A stretch of DNA of 64,000 nt from Cerasicoccus arenae (GTDB lineage Bacteria > Verrucomicrobiota > Verrucomicrobiia > Opitutales > Cerasicoccaceae): the NCBI RefSeq assembly GCF_014651635.1, contig NZ_BMXG01000022.1, forward strand, positions 1 through 64,000. The letters run 5' to 3'. This document shows positions 27,625 through 37,632 of the stretch, in pieces (position 1 is the first letter of the stretch; every line of letters begins with the position of its first letter). Below the pieces are notes generated by a model. The model was not told the DNA's origin. It did no database searches and saw only the letters and a program-made list of their open reading frames with translations. A program made the translations under genes and the position numbers.

Positions 27625-30600
27625 ATGATACGGTTAAATTTAATATATTTCTGTGGATTGATCTTTACATTGCTGTTTTTTTGCGCCTCTGGCAGTTTGT
27701 TTGCGCAAAGTACAGATCAATATACGTTAGCTCCGAACGAGGTTTATTGGAAGAATGGCCCCGTAAAAGAGCGCATCGAAACGATTGAGCCAGCATCATC
27801 ACCGAATGTTGTGTTGGCGCAATCGAAGAGTCTGAATAAGTCCAAGGGCGAACAACCGCGTCTTGTCTTTTATGAGAAGGACAAGCCGCGCAATGACTTT
27901 ACGCGTCGCATTTTATCTGAGTCCATTGTTGTGACTTTACGAGAGGGAGCGAACGCAGACGCAATTGCCGCAGCTCTTGGGGCGACGAACGCGGGTCGCA
28001 TTGCATTGCCGGGTAACCGATACCGATTCCGACTGCTCGATTATAATGATGTGCTGGGCATTGAAGATCGTGTGGATGACTTTATTGAAATCATTGCTAT
28101 TGAACGGCAGTTTGCACGTTTGCAAGAGCGTCGTTCGGTGCCCAACGATCCACTTTTCCCTGAGCAATGGCATCTGGTCGACGACAATCCTGAAGTGTAT
28201 GACATTAACCTTGGTGACGTCTGGGAGACTTATACTGGTGCGGGGGTTGTTATTGGCATCGTGGACGACGGACTGGCGATCAACCACCCGGATTTGCTGC
28301 CAAATATGGAGCCGTCGATGCATTATGACTTTCGCGACGGAGACACGGACCCGAGTCCCGAACTGCTGACTCCTGACACCGACGATGGCTCGTCTTCGGG
28401 TGAAGACAAGCATGGCACGGCGGTGGCGGGCTTGGCTGCTGCGAGAGGTAACAATGGTATTGGTGTTAGCGGAGTCGCGCCACAGGCGCATCTTGCTGGT
28501 TTGCGTTTGATTGGCGATTACGCGGAGGACGTGACAGAGGCAGAGGCATTTCTCCACGGACTGCAATCGATCGACATCAAGAACAACAGTTGGGGGCCTG
28601 CTGGCTTTGGTGATGTCCTGATTGGCCCGGGGCCACTGGCTAAGGAGGCGCTCAAACAAGCGGCAGAGGAAGGGCGTGGCGGTAAGGGCACGATCTTTGT
28701 TTGGGCAGCGGGCAATGGACGTTTCCGTAAAGACGATTGCAACAAGGATGGTTACTCCAGCTCGCCATACACGATCTCGGTGGGTGCCGTGAGTGAGTTC
28801 GGCAAGCAGGCGATCTACTCTGAATCTGGTGCCAGCTTAATGATCTGTGCGCCGTCACTGGATTCTGGTGCCCGTGGTCTCGTGACGACTGACTTACTCG
28901 CCAATGATGGCTATAACCATGACGCTTTGAAAGAGGAATTGGATGACCTCGACTACACGCTCAATTTCAGCGGAACCTCAGGCTCCGCCCCAATTATTTC
29001 AGGTATTGTGGCCCTCTTATTGGAGGCAAACCCGAACTTGAATTGGCGTGACGTTCAGGAGATCCTTATTCGCTCAGCGCGCCAAGTAGACGCTGATGAT
29101 CAGGGCTGGTTCGACAATGCCGCCGCAGCGCCATTTCATTTTAACCGCAAATACGGAGCAGGTCTCGTGGATGTCGAAGCCGCGATTTCGCTCGCCGAAA
29201 GCTGGACTTCGCTTGGCGTTCGCAAGAGCCTTTCGGCGCAGAACCATACTCTCAGCTTACCTGCAAACGTGCCCGACGACGCGACGACGCTGGAAGTGAA
29301 TTTTGCCATGCCCAGTGTTGGCTTTCGGGTGGAGCATGCCGAAATGCGTCTCTCTCTAACACATGAAAGCCGAGGCGAGCTGGAAATTATTCTTATTTCG
29401 CCGAATGGCACGGAAAGCATGCTGTTAGCTTCCACCGATCTGGATCAGGAAGCGGATATAGTAGACTTCGCTTTTAATAGTGTGCATTTTTGGGGAGAAT
29501 CCGCTGGCGGTGAATGGACGTTGCGCATTGTTGACAAGCAAACCGAGTTGCCTGGTGAGCTGACTCAAGCGACTCTAACACTTTATGGAACGGCGACCAG
29601 TAATGCTCTGCCGGCCACGCCGCGTAATCTCGTTTTCACCCGTCTCTCAACGCTTTCGGCTTGGATGGCTTGGGAGGATATTGCGGACAATGAAACCGGT
29701 TATCGCATTGAACGTGCGGCTGGTTATAATAAGCCATGGACATTGGTCGCGACAACTAAGCCGGGCGTTACCTATTATTACGACGAAACACTCGACGGCG
29801 AATTTTATTACTTTTATCGAGTCACTGCGATCAGTGGCGACATCCAGTCGGCCTATACTGAACCTGCGGAGTCCTATCGGGCTTTCCTCGAAACGACACA
29901 GCTCTACTACGCGAACTTTGAGGCTGATCAAGGCTTTGAGACTGGAGCGCTAGCTGGGCAAAACGGTTGGGGGGGGGCGAATACGGCTAGCAACAAAGTG
30001 TTGGTAGACACGAGCATGGGCGGTATGCGTTTAGCTAGTTTGGGCGGCAACGGCTATCAAGGTAGTCAGTATGATTATGTTTATGGCAGCGCAGTTTATT
30101 TTGCGGACGCTCGATCTGAGGCACACTTTTCGTGCCAACTGGAAATTGATTCAACGCTGGTAAAAGCAAAGGACCGTTTTGGTGTTGGTTTCTACAATCT
30201 GAGCGGCCAATTACTATTCGTTCTGGAGTTCGATGCAAAGGGTCGTGACTTATATTATTATAACAGCGATTACGTTTATCATTCGCTCAATCGTTCATTT
30301 TCGCTGAGAAAAGCATACGATCTTGAGATTATTATCAATCTAACGTCCAACACTTGGTCAGCTTCGTTGGACGGTAGATCAATCGGGAGCAATTTACCCG
30401 TGGCCAAAAATACCAATGACCTGAGCGGCATTGCCTACCATGAATTTTCTTGGTACGTTGTGAACACATCCTTGCCGGGCGCGAATCGCATGCTGTTTGA
30501 CGACGTGAAGCTGGAAATGGTCGCAAGTAGTGTGCCTGATGCGCCATTGGCTCTGGAAGGCTTTGCGCAGGGGTCATCGGTGGTTTTCTTGTATTGGAAC

Positions 30601-31182
30601 GACCCATTCCTCGCACGCACTTACCATATCGAAGGCCGTAAAGTTGGTGATGCCGAATGGGTTGAAATGCTGAATTTTCCAGTGGAAGACTGGCCGCTGC
30701 CAGTTGCGGTTAAAGGCTTGGAGCCTGACACCGAATACGAGTTTCGCGTTCAAGCGGAGAACAATTTTGGTTTTTCCTATTACAGCGACATCGTTGCGAT
30801 TACCAGCTTGCGGGAGTATCAGGATTGGCTGCGGCAGTATGACTTGGAAGTCGATGTTCCGCTTCTGGCCGACCCGTATGAAGTCGGGCATCCACTCCTC
30901 CTAGCCTACGCCTTGGGGATTCATCCTGAGCGCTTTTCGGAGCGCCGCTTGCCAAAGCAGTCGATCGACGAAGGGGGGGGGATGATTACGCTGCGTTATT
31001 ACCGTTCCCGTGACGATGTTGTCTACAAGGTGATGATGTGCGATAATTTGGTCGGCCCTTGGACCACGTCTGATGTGATCCAAGATTACGAGGTCGACGG
31101 GCGTTTTATTACGGCGGCGGCACCGATACCAGCGAGCGGGGCAACGTTTCTACAACTCGTGACGACGCTCGCTGATCAGTAA
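27625..31182 (+). CDS. Secreted subtilisin-family protease with P domain and fibronectin III-like repeats
   Basis: About 1185 residues. Signal peptide (about 1-28, ending GSLFAQ). A propeptide-like region precedes the S8 catalytic domain: Asp214 in VIGIVDDGLAINHPDL, His263 in DKHGTAVAG, Ser452 in SGTSGSAPIISG. Next comes a proprotein-convertase P domain (HAEMRLSLTHESRGELEIIL, FWGESAGGEWTLRIVD; about 550-660), a fibronectin type III-like module near 670-750, a LamG-like beta domain, and another fibronectin III-like module near 970-1050. This order is like kexin/furin-type bacterial proteases used for nutrition or surface processing. Two 9-G runs lie in the gene (29969-29977, 30973-30981). The ATG at 27625 begins the signal peptide; a TTG at 27610 is less likely. 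Confidence 0.9.
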   Translation: MIRLNLIYFCGLIFTLLFFCASGSLFAQSTDQYTLAPNEVYWKNGPVKERIETIEPASSPNVVLAQSKSLNKSKGEQPRLVFYEKDKPRNDFTRRILSESIVVTLREGANADAIAAALGATNAGRIALPGNRYRFRLLDYNDVLGIEDRVDDFIEIIAIERQFARLQERRSVPNDPLFPEQWHLVDDNPEVYDINLGDVWETYTGAGVVIGIVDDGLAINHPDLLPNMEPSMHYDFRDGDTDPSPELLTPDTDDGSSSGEDKHGTAVAGLAAARGNNGIGVSGVAPQAHLAGLRLIGDYAEDVTEAEAFLHGLQSIDIKNNSWGPAGFGDVLIGPGPLAKEALKQAAEEGRGGKGTIFVWAAGNGRFRKDDCNKDGYSSSPYTISVGAVSEFGKQAIYSESGASLMICAPSLDSGARGLVTTDLLANDGYNHDALKEELDDLDYTLNFSGTSGSAPIISGIVALLLEANPNLNWRDVQEILIRSARQVDADDQGWFDNAAAAPFHFNRKYGAGLVDVEAAISLAESWTSLGVRKSLSAQNHTLSLPANVPDDATTLEVNFAMPSVGFRVEHAEMRLSLTHESRGELEIILISPNGTESMLLASTDLDQEADIVDFAFNSVHFWGESAGGEWTLRIVDKQTELPGELTQATLTLYGTATSNALPATPRNLVFTRLSTLSAWMAWEDIADNETGYRIERAAGYNKPWTLVATTKPGVTYYYDETLDGEFYYFYRVTAISGDIQSAYTEPAESYRAFLETTQLYYANFEADQGFETGALAGQNGWGGANTASNKVLVDTSMGGMRLASLGGNGYQGSQYDYVYGSAVYFADARSEAHFSCQLEIDSTLVKAKDRFGVGFYNLSGQLLFVLEFDAKGRDLYYYNSDYVYHSLNRSFSLRKAYDLEIIINLTSNTWSASLDGRSIGSNLPVAKNTNDLSGIAYHEFSWYVVNTSLPGANRMLFDDVKLEMVASSVPDAPLALEGFAQGSSVVFLYWNDPFLARTYHIEGRKVGDAEWVEMLNFPVEDWPLPVAVKGLEPDTEYEFRVQAENNFGFSYYSDIVAITSLREYQDWLRQYDLEVDVPLLADPYEVGHPLLLAYALGIHPERFSERRLPKQSIDEGGGMITLRYYRSRDDVVYKVMMCDNLVGPWTTSDVIQDYEVDGRFITAAAPIPASGATFLQLVTTLADQ

Positions 31183-31208
31183 GCGACTCCGGCGCAGGAT
31201 CAATTGGT

Positions 31209-32696
31209 TTACCAGCAGCTAAAGCGTCCAATCCTAGGGTGCAACGCGCTTAGGTGGCGAACCATCAGTTCTTCTCGTAACTCCTTAAAACGTTCGGTTA
31301 AGCGAAATTCTGCGATGATGTTTTTTCGCTCATATGGATCGTTCTGATGCGCATAGCACTCCCATTCATCCTGGCCTGGGAACCATGTGAGCCGGTATTC
31401 TCGATCATAGATGGTGAAGCTCGGCGGGAATTCTTCGCTCATGCACTGGACCAAGGCACGGCGTTGATCGGGGTCGCCTTGAAGCAGGCTTTGGCCATCG
31501 ATTGAGTGGGTTATTTCCACGCCAGCAAGCTCGCAAATTGTCGGAAACATATCGACGCCGCTAACTGCCATATCGGTGGTTTTGGGTAGTTTACCTAAGG
31601 GATCGTGGACGATGCAGGGGACGTGGTTGAGAGCGTTGCAGGGTAGCTCATTTTTACGAATGCGCCCGTAGTCGCCAAGGTAGTCACCGTGGTCACTCGT
31701 GAAGATGACAATCGTGTTTTCCCACAGGCCATTGGCCTTGAGCGCTTTAATTGCTTGGCCTACGGCACGGTCAATCAGGTGATTCTGCGCGTCGGTATAG
31801 CGGCGAACCGTACCAATGTTTTCGGGCTGATTCTTAATGCAGGGCATTGACTCTTTAGGCCAAGCGGAGGGCTTATCAGCAAGGTCTTCGACCGTGGCCG
31901 TTGGTACTAGGTAATCATGTTTTGAGAACTCCTCCGCCAAGGATGCGGGAGGGGTGAAGGGTTGGTGTGGATCTGGGAAGCTCATCCATAGAAAGAACGG
32001 CTTTTCCTTTGCTTCGTCACTGGACAAGAAGTCCGCTGTTTTCTGCCCGACCCAAGTGCTGTGGTGATACTCTTCAGGGATGCGACCGGGGTAAAGTGTA
32101 TCGATCTCAGGAGCTGGATAGTTCTCAATCCGTTTATTCAATAGCGCTTCCACTTCGGGGGCCACTTCACGAAGCCATTTACGATAGTGACCGCCAATAT
32201 TACGTTCACCGTGGTTGAGCGTCAAATCGACATGCTCAAAGCCGAAATACGGACCATGCCAGTCGTCAAATTTACCTTCTTTCCACAACCAATCGTTTTC
32301 TGGGTGATTAAGCTCGGGTGCGCCTCGGGTGGGGCAGAGGTGAAGTTTTCCGATAGAGCGTGTGTGGTAACCAGCTGCAGCCAGAAGCTCGGGTAGGGTA
32401 TTAGCGTGAGACTCGCGCTGGGGCATATTACGACTGGTGGGGGAGGCTGGGACAAGGTCTCGATTTGGTAAGCCAACGCCATTGGTGACGACACCGTGTC
32501 GTGAGGGCATTTGTCCCGTAAAAAAGGACGCGCGGGAGGGCATACAGACTGGATTAGCCGTGATGAAACGGTGGTAAATAGCACCTTCTGCCGCTAGAGC
32601 GTCGAGGTGGGGCGTGACCGCGTGGGGGTTGCCAGTGCAGCCTAGGCTGTCGTAGCGTTGTTCGTCGGTGCAGATCCAGAGGATATTGGGTTTCAT
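31209..32696 (-). CDS. Type I (formylglycine) sulfatase
   Basis: 495 residues. N-terminus PNILWICTDEQRYDSLGC carries the metal-binding Asp-Glu. The catalytic Cys51 lies in NPVCMPSRASFFTGQMPS (C-x-P-S-R), the site converted to formylglycine. VIFTSDHGDYLGDYGR supplies the second metal-binding Asp and His. No signal peptide is obvious, so it may be cytoplasmic or use another export route. Choline-sulfatase or arylsulfatase-like by layout; substrate unknown, but sulfated algal polysaccharides are likely in this context. Convergent with the protease gene, no terminator recognised between them. No maturation enzyme (FGE or anSME) is in the window. Confidence 0.9.
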   Translation of the reverse strand: MKPNILWICTDEQRYDSLGCTGNPHAVTPHLDALAAEGAIYHRFITANPVCMPSRASFFTGQMPSRHGVVTNGVGLPNRDLVPASPTSRNMPQRESHANTLPELLAAAGYHTRSIGKLHLCPTRGAPELNHPENDWLWKEGKFDDWHGPYFGFEHVDLTLNHGERNIGGHYRKWLREVAPEVEALLNKRIENYPAPEIDTLYPGRIPEEYHHSTWVGQKTADFLSSDEAKEKPFFLWMSFPDPHQPFTPPASLAEEFSKHDYLVPTATVEDLADKPSAWPKESMPCIKNQPENIGTVRRYTDAQNHLIDRAVGQAIKALKANGLWENTIVIFTSDHGDYLGDYGRIRKNELPCNALNHVPCIVHDPLGKLPKTTDMAVSGVDMFPTICELAGVEITHSIDGQSLLQGDPDQRRALVQCMSEEFPPSFTIYDREYRLTWFPGQDEWECYAHQNDPYERKNIIAEFRLTERFKELREELMVRHLSALHPRIGRFSCW

Positions 32697-33054
32697 TGGG
32701 CCTTCGTTGGGTTTACGAGATACATATTAATTGATCATTCGAATGCCTTGGCGAGCAATTCTTTCAACGGCCCTGTGGAGCTATGTCGTTGTTGCTTAGA
32801 TTCAAATGTCCAATTCTGGCTGAATTTAGTTTAACGCATCATATCTCCAGCAAGGTAGTATTGATCACTACTATGATAGGCCTTCCATTGAGACTCTTTC
32901 ACGGTCATTTCATGAATTAATTATCTTTGCCTGCACTTTTCGCCGCTAACTTATATGTAAGCAAAATAATGCTAATGTTGGAGATGCTAAGTTTAATATT
33001 TCGATTGATTATCTTGGCGATCCACGTTGGCATCTCTATTTTCCCTTAACCCAA
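32697..33054. other. 358-base intergenic region without a recognised gene
   Basis: Lies between the divergent sulfatase and MoxR genes and must hold promoters for both. AT-rich near 32870-33000. I see no convincing dyad operator, riboswitch or small gene. The MoxR frame stays open upstream to about 32950 but lacks family similarity and a start codon. Confidence 0.5.
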
Positions 33055-34062
33055 TTGTTACCTGTGACTGAGACTGAAGATTACATTACGCAGATCACCG
33101 AAGAGGTGCAGTCGGCCAATCAATGGCTCCCCGCACTTTACGAGCAGCTGGCCAAGCGTATTGTTGGCCAGCATTACCTGATTGACCGTTTGCTGGTCGG
33201 TCTGTTGGCCAATGGCCATGTTCTTTTAGAGGGTCTTCCTGGCTTAGCCAAGACCTCAACCATTAACGCACTGGCGTTGGCGGTAAATTCCGATTTCTCA
33301 CGCATCCAGTTCACGCCCGACCTACTCCCGGCTGACTTGATTGGCACGCTGATTTACAATGCCAAGGATAACGTCTATACGACGCACAAGGGGCCGCTTT
33401 TTGGTAACCTGATCCTCGCCGACGAAATCAATCGAGCGCCCGCCAAGGTCCAGTCTGCATTGCTTGAAGCAATGCAGGAGCACCAAGTGACGATTGGCGA
33501 CACGATTTACCCATTACCTGAGCCTTTTCTGGTGCTCGCCACACAGAATCCCGTTGATCAAGAAGGCACTTATCCGTTGCCGGAGGCGCAGATGGACCGC
33601 TTTATGTTAAAGGTGGTCGTCGAGTATCCTGAGGAGCACGAGGAACTCCAAATTCTCGATATCATGGCGCAGACCCGCCCCAAGATTCCAATCGAGCCCG
33701 TGCTGTCGCCTGAGCACATTTTGGCTATGCAGGACATCGTGGATAAAATCTACGTCGACACCTCTGTCCGCCAGTACATTGTCAGCCTTGTAATGGCCAC
33801 GCGTGAACCGGCCCGAGTAGACGAGGAACTCGTGCCCTACATCAAATACGGTGCCTCCCCCCGTGCGACCATCAACTTGACCCTCGCTGCACGCGCCAAG
33901 GCATTTCTTTCGGGACGCGGTTACGTGACTCCAGATGATGTAAAGGACATGGCATTGGATGTTATGCGCCACCGTATTAACACCACTTACGAGGCTGCCG
34001 CCGACGAAGTTACGAGGGAAGATATTTTGACGCGCGTGCTGGAGCTCGTTCCGGTCCCCTAA
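33055..34062 (+). CDS. MoxR-type AAA+ ATPase
   Basis: 335 residues. Walker A is GLPGLAKT (about 60-67), the normal MoxR variant; Walker B is ILADEINRAP with KVQSALLEAMQEHQVTIGD after it; LATQNPVDQEGTYPLPEAQMDRF is the MoxR sensor 1 block. These ATPases act as chaperones for VWA proteins encoded beside them, and two such genes follow. First gene of a six-gene operon to 39514. Start is a TTG at 33055 or the GTG at 33064; no ATG is near. Confidence 0.94.
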   Translation: MLPVTETEDYITQITEEVQSANQWLPALYEQLAKRIVGQHYLIDRLLVGLLANGHVLLEGLPGLAKTSTINALALAVNSDFSRIQFTPDLLPADLIGTLIYNAKDNVYTTHKGPLFGNLILADEINRAPAKVQSALLEAMQEHQVTIGDTIYPLPEPFLVLATQNPVDQEGTYPLPEAQMDRFMLKVVVEYPEEHEELQILDIMAQTRPKIPIEPVLSPEHILAMQDIVDKIYVDTSVRQYIVSLVMATREPARVDEELVPYIKYGASPRATINLTLAARAKAFLSGRGYVTPDDVKDMALDVMRHRINTTYEAAADEVTREDILTRVLELVPVP

Positions 34063-34083
34063 CGCCAACCCCGCGTCTAAGTT

Positions 34084-34965
34084 ATGAGCGCTAAGCAGTG
34101 GCTGAAGCGGGTTCGCGCCGTAGAAGTGAAGACGCGTCTGTTGTCCGAGCAATTGCTCCAAGGCCAGGCACACTCTATCTTCACCGGACGAGGTATCGAC
34201 TTCGAGGACGTGCGCCCGTATCAACCGGGAGACGACGTTCGTCGTATTGACTGGAACGTCACGGCACGTATGCGCGAGCCCTATGTGAAGCGCTTTATCG
34301 AGGAGCGTGAGTTGACTTTTATCATCTTGTTGGATCTTAGTTCGTCGGGCGTATTTACCTCCGCTGAGCAATCGAAAAACGAGCTGGCCGCTGAGCTTTG
34401 CGGTGTTTTTGGCTTCAGTGCAATTCGCTCCAATGATCGCGTCGGTATGGCGCTTTTTACGGACCATGTCGAGGCCTGGATACCTCCCTCCAAGGGCGAA
34501 GACCACGTGCTCCACATGATCAAGGGCGCTCTCTTCCACGAGCCCACGAGCACGGGCACAAATATCTCAGAAGCCGTTAATTTCCTAGCCCGCGTATCGA
34601 CACGCCCGGCCGTTGTAGTCGTGATTTCAGACTTCATGGATGAGGGCTTCGAGCGGGCAATCAAGTCGGCCAACCAACGGCACGAAATGATGGCGCTCAA
34701 TCTTATCGACCATCGTGATTTTGAGCTGCCTCGGGTTGGCTGGGTGACCTTGCAGGATCCCGAAACGGGCGATTTCGTGGAGATCAACACCAACCGCAAA
34801 AAAATCCGCGCCGCTTATAAAGAGCGCGCGATGGCCCGCTATCAATCATTGCACCACAAACTGCGTTCTGGTGGCGTGCCTGCGTTGGATATCCATACTG
34901 ACCGGCCGTATTTTGCTGACTTGTGTCAATTTTTAACCGACCGCGCGTCACGGAGATTGGCTTAA
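34084..34965 (+). CDS. DUF58-family protein
   Basis: 293 residues. Contains the DUF58 signature SIFTGRGIDFEDVRPYQPGD, DVRRIDWNVTARMREPYVKR, followed by a degenerate VWA-like fold with FIILLDLSSSG and VVVVISDFMDEGF. DUF58 proteins form a standard partner of MoxR ATPases and VWA proteins in Bat-type operons. Its stop (TAA 34963-34965) shares a base with the start of the next gene, so translation is coupled. No membrane segment, so cytoplasmic. Confidence 0.92.
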   Translation: MSAKQWLKRVRAVEVKTRLLSEQLLQGQAHSIFTGRGIDFEDVRPYQPGDDVRRIDWNVTARMREPYVKRFIEERELTFIILLDLSSSGVFTSAEQSKNELAAELCGVFGFSAIRSNDRVGMALFTDHVEAWIPPSKGEDHVLHMIKGALFHEPTSTGTNISEAVNFLARVSTRPAVVVVISDFMDEGFERAIKSANQRHEMMALNLIDHRDFELPRVGWVTLQDPETGDFVEINTNRKKIRAAYKERAMARYQSLHHKLRSGGVPALDIHTDRPYFADLCQFLTDRASRRLA

Positions 34966-35522
34966 TGGCGGACGAAATTACGACATCAGAAACCGACGTA
35001 ACGCAGGGGTTGGTGGAGGACCTTTCTCCAGCCAAACCGCCGGTAGAGATCAGTGTTTGGTGGTTTATCGGTCCGGCGATTTTTGTGGCGCTGATCGCTT
35101 TGGTTGGCTGGCGTATGCGCGTTAAGATTAAGGCCGCCATTGAGGAACTCAGGAAACCACCTCCGCCCGATCCCGCGAAGAATGCACGTGAGGCACTGGA
35201 CGAGCTGCGTCGCGATATGGAGGGCATGGATATGCGCGAATTTATCGACCGACTTGCCAGAATTTTCCGCGCTTACCTTGAGGGGCGCTTTAAGATTCGT
35301 GCCACAAGCCAGACGACAAGTGAATTCCTTCGTGCCGCTTCTAAGGGGCTGAGCTTTGAGGCTGTGACACGGGAAAAAATCACCGAATTCTTGGAGACTT
35401 CGGATCGCGCCAAATTCGCGCACCACACGGTGCCTGAAAAGACTGGTAATGCATTTTTGGCCTGGGTCGAAAGCTATATTGCAGCGACTGAGGCAGCACC
35501 ACCATCAAAGGAGGAGGCGTAA
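34965..35522 (+). CDS. DUF4381-like single-pass membrane protein of the MoxR/Bat operon
   Basis: 185 residues from the ATG at 34965. A short N-terminal cytoplasmic or periplasmic head precedes one membrane segment (WWFIGPAIFVALIALVGWRM, about 29-48), a Pro-rich linker (RKPPPPDPAKNAREALDELR) and a helical C-terminal domain with RLARIFRAYLEGRFKIRA. The layout matches DUF4381 proteins that occupy this slot between DUF58 and VWA genes. No BatD-sized gene is present in the operon. Ends overlapping the next ATG by one base. Confidence 0.78.
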   Translation: MADEITTSETDVTQGLVEDLSPAKPPVEISVWWFIGPAIFVALIALVGWRMRVKIKAAIEELRKPPPPDPAKNAREALDELRRDMEGMDMREFIDRLARIFRAYLEGRFKIRATSQTTSEFLRAASKGLSFEAVTREKITEFLETSDRAKFAHHTVPEKTGNAFLAWVESYIAATEAAPPSKEEA

Positions 35523-36601
35523 TGAACGACCTTTGGAGCCGGATTACAGAGGTGCGTTTTGCGTATCCTTGGCTGCTCATTTTATGGATGGCGATTCCTC
35601 TTGTGGTCTATTGGGCGGCCAGACATGGGCCTGCTGGGTCGATTACATTTTCGTCGACCAAAATCCTTGCTGGTTTGGCCAAGCAGAACCGCGTGAGCCG
35701 AGGTTTTTTCTTGCGTCTGTTGCGAATGCTCGGTCTTGCATTGATTGTGGCTGCTTGTGCGCGTCCTCGGATTCCACAAGGCGAAATCCCCGACTCTGAG
35801 AAGGGAATCGACGTGATGCTCGCACTTGATTTTTCCGGTTCGATGGACGCAGAGGACTACGTTGTCGACGGGCAAAAAGTGTCCCGACTCTCTGCTCTGA
35901 GCTCCGTAATCGGAGAGTTCGTGAAGGGCCGCAAGCATGATCGCTTCGGCATTGTGGGCTTTGCCAAATATCCTTATCTCACCAGCCCGCTGACACTCGA
36001 CTATGACTGGATTACAGCGGCGCTGAAGTCTATCAAAACCGAAGGTGGTACAGCGGTCGGAGAGGGCATCCACATGTCGATCAAATACCTGCTTTCCGAT
36101 GAGCTTAGCCGCGCCAGCAAAGAGGTGGATGAACCAGAGAAAGTGAGGGAGACCCATTGGTATGACATGTTCGACATGCAGGAGCCTTTTGAGATCGAAG
36201 GTTCACGTGGGCCGGACAAACGCCAGAAGGTGCTCATTGTAATTTCAGACGGATTGAGCAACACCGGGATGTCACCGATGGATGCAGCAAAAATCGCCAA
36301 AGACGAACATATCCGTATCCACACGATCCGGATCAACCCCGGCGTTGTGCATCCGAGCAAAGTCCAAAAGGACGTCATGTTCCAGATTGCCCGCGAAACT
36401 GGTGGCGAATTTTTCCAAGCCACGAATACAGCGACCTTACTGTCGATTTACCAACAGATTGATCGTATGGAAAAGACCGTCATTGAGCAGAAGCGTTTTC
36501 AGAACTTCGACGAAGTGTTCCATTGGTTCGCATGGGGCGGGGTGGGGCTGTTGACTCTTGAATTTCTGCTGTGGCAGACGATCAAAAGGAGGCTGCCGTG
36601 A
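35522..36601 (+). CDS. batA: BatA-type VWA-domain membrane protein
   Basis: 359 residues. Two N-terminal membrane segments (about 13-32 and 60-78), a VWA domain with MIDAS motif LALDFSGSMDAEDY (Asp-x-Ser-x-Ser) and GTAVGEGIHMSI for the third metal site, and a C-terminal membrane segment (GGVGLLTLEFLLW). Bat proteins are found with MoxR ATPases and are linked to stress tolerance and envelope integrity in several phyla; the precise role is not settled. The stop overlaps the GTG start of the next gene (GTGA). Symbol by position and layout, moderate. Confidence 0.88.
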   Translation: MNDLWSRITEVRFAYPWLLILWMAIPLVVYWAARHGPAGSITFSSTKILAGLAKQNRVSRGFFLRLLRMLGLALIVAACARPRIPQGEIPDSEKGIDVMLALDFSGSMDAEDYVVDGQKVSRLSALSSVIGEFVKGRKHDRFGIVGFAKYPYLTSPLTLDYDWITAALKSIKTEGGTAVGEGIHMSIKYLLSDELSRASKEVDEPEKVRETHWYDMFDMQEPFEIEGSRGPDKRQKVLIVISDGLSNTGMSPMDAAKIAKDEHIRIHTIRINPGVVHPSKVQKDVMFQIARETGGEFFQATNTATLLSIYQQIDRMEKTVIEQKRFQNFDEVFHWFAWGGVGLLTLEFLLWQTIKRRLP

Positions 36602-37632
36602 GATTTGCTTATCCAAATGTTATCTGGGGCGGGCTGGTATTCCTCTTGGTATTGTTCCTCGTTTACCTGTGGTCAAATCGTCGTGCAAAGAAACGTCTGC
36701 GAATCTTTCTTGGGCCAGCGATTAACCGCGTAGCGAATCTGAGTGCAGTCTATACCCGCAACCGGCTCAAGGCGCTGACGTTGCTGCTCGGGCTGTTCTT
36801 CATTTTGTTGGCGCTCGCGCGCCCCGTCATTGAGCCGGAGGACCAGGAAATTAAGCGCATTGGGATGGACTACTTCATCGTGCTTGATGGCTCCAAGAGC
36901 ATGCTTGCCACCGACATGGAGCCCAATCGTCTCGAAACCGCAAAAAAGGCCATTAAGCGCCTGCTGAACGTCTCCAAGGGCGATCGCGTGGGCTTGGTCG
37001 TGTTTGCTGGTAACGGCTATCTGCGTGCTCCGATTACATTCGATTTTGCCGCCTTCAATCTTGTGCTCGACCACGTAAGCGGTAGCAACACCTACCCAGG
37101 TGGCACTAATCTTGAAAAGGGTCTGGAGCGCGTGGCTCACGCCATGGAGCCCATGGACCTTAAGAACAAAGCCGTTATTGTCATCTCTGACGGCGAGGAA
37201 TTGGAGGGCGACGCGATCGGTTTTGCGCGCAAAATGTACAACGATCAAGGCATTGTGACGCACACCGTCTCCGTAGGCACGTTAGAAGGTGCCAAGATTG
37301 AACTTTATCGCCGCAAGGATAAGCCAACTTACCAGCGCGACGCTTTTGGTGGTGAGGTCATTTCTCGCATGGACCGCGCTTTTTTGCGCCGTGTGGCTGA
37401 GGCTGGCCGCGGCAAATTTGTTGAGCTGGATCAGGAGGGAGATGCCCTCGTTAATCTCTACCATGAGTCGCTGAAACCGATGGGCGACGATGCCGACGTG
37501 ACCACGATGAAAGGTTATGTTGAGTTTTTCCCGATTCCGTTATTAATTGGGTTACTGCTGATTTTCGTTCAGACCGTTATCCCTGAAAAGAACATCCGCC
37601 ACACGCCGCGCGCTATTTTGATCGATGAATAA
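36598..37632 (+). CDS. batB: BatB-type VWA-domain membrane protein
   Basis: About 344 residues from a GTG at 36598 that overlaps the preceding stop. Same plan as the gene before it: two membrane segments near 10-27 and 60-78, VWA domain with VLDGSKSMLATDM as MIDAS and PGGTNLEKGLERV as the second metal loop, and a C-terminal membrane segment (FPIPLLIGLLLIFVQTVIP). The upstream in-frame ATG at 36571 lies inside batA and gives a non-family N-terminus, so it was not used. The next gene starts eight bases before its stop. Confidence 0.88.
   Translation: MRFAYPNVIWGGLVFLLVLFLVYLWSNRRAKKRLRIFLGPAINRVANLSAVYTRNRLKALTLLLGLFFILLALARPVIEPEDQEIKRIGMDYFIVLDGSKSMLATDMEPNRLETAKKAIKRLLNVSKGDRVGLVVFAGNGYLRAPITFDFAAFNLVLDHVSGSNTYPGGTNLEKGLERVAHAMEPMDLKNKAVIVISDGEELEGDAIGFARKMYNDQGIVTHTVSVGTLEGAKIELYRRKDKPTYQRDAFGGEVISRMDRAFLRRVAEAGRGKFVELDQEGDALVNLYHESLKPMGDDADVTTMKGYVEFFPIPLLIGLLLIFVQTVIPEKNIRHTPRAILIDE

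Noticed and set aside
27937-28659. 240-codon frame on the minus strand
   Set aside because: Antisense to the catalytic domain of the subtilase; no motif.
32950-33054. Upstream extension of the MoxR frame
   Set aside because: No start codon with family similarity; probably chance.
33607-34539. 310-codon frame on the minus strand
   Set aside because: Runs across MoxR and DUF58 on the opposite strand; no similarity.
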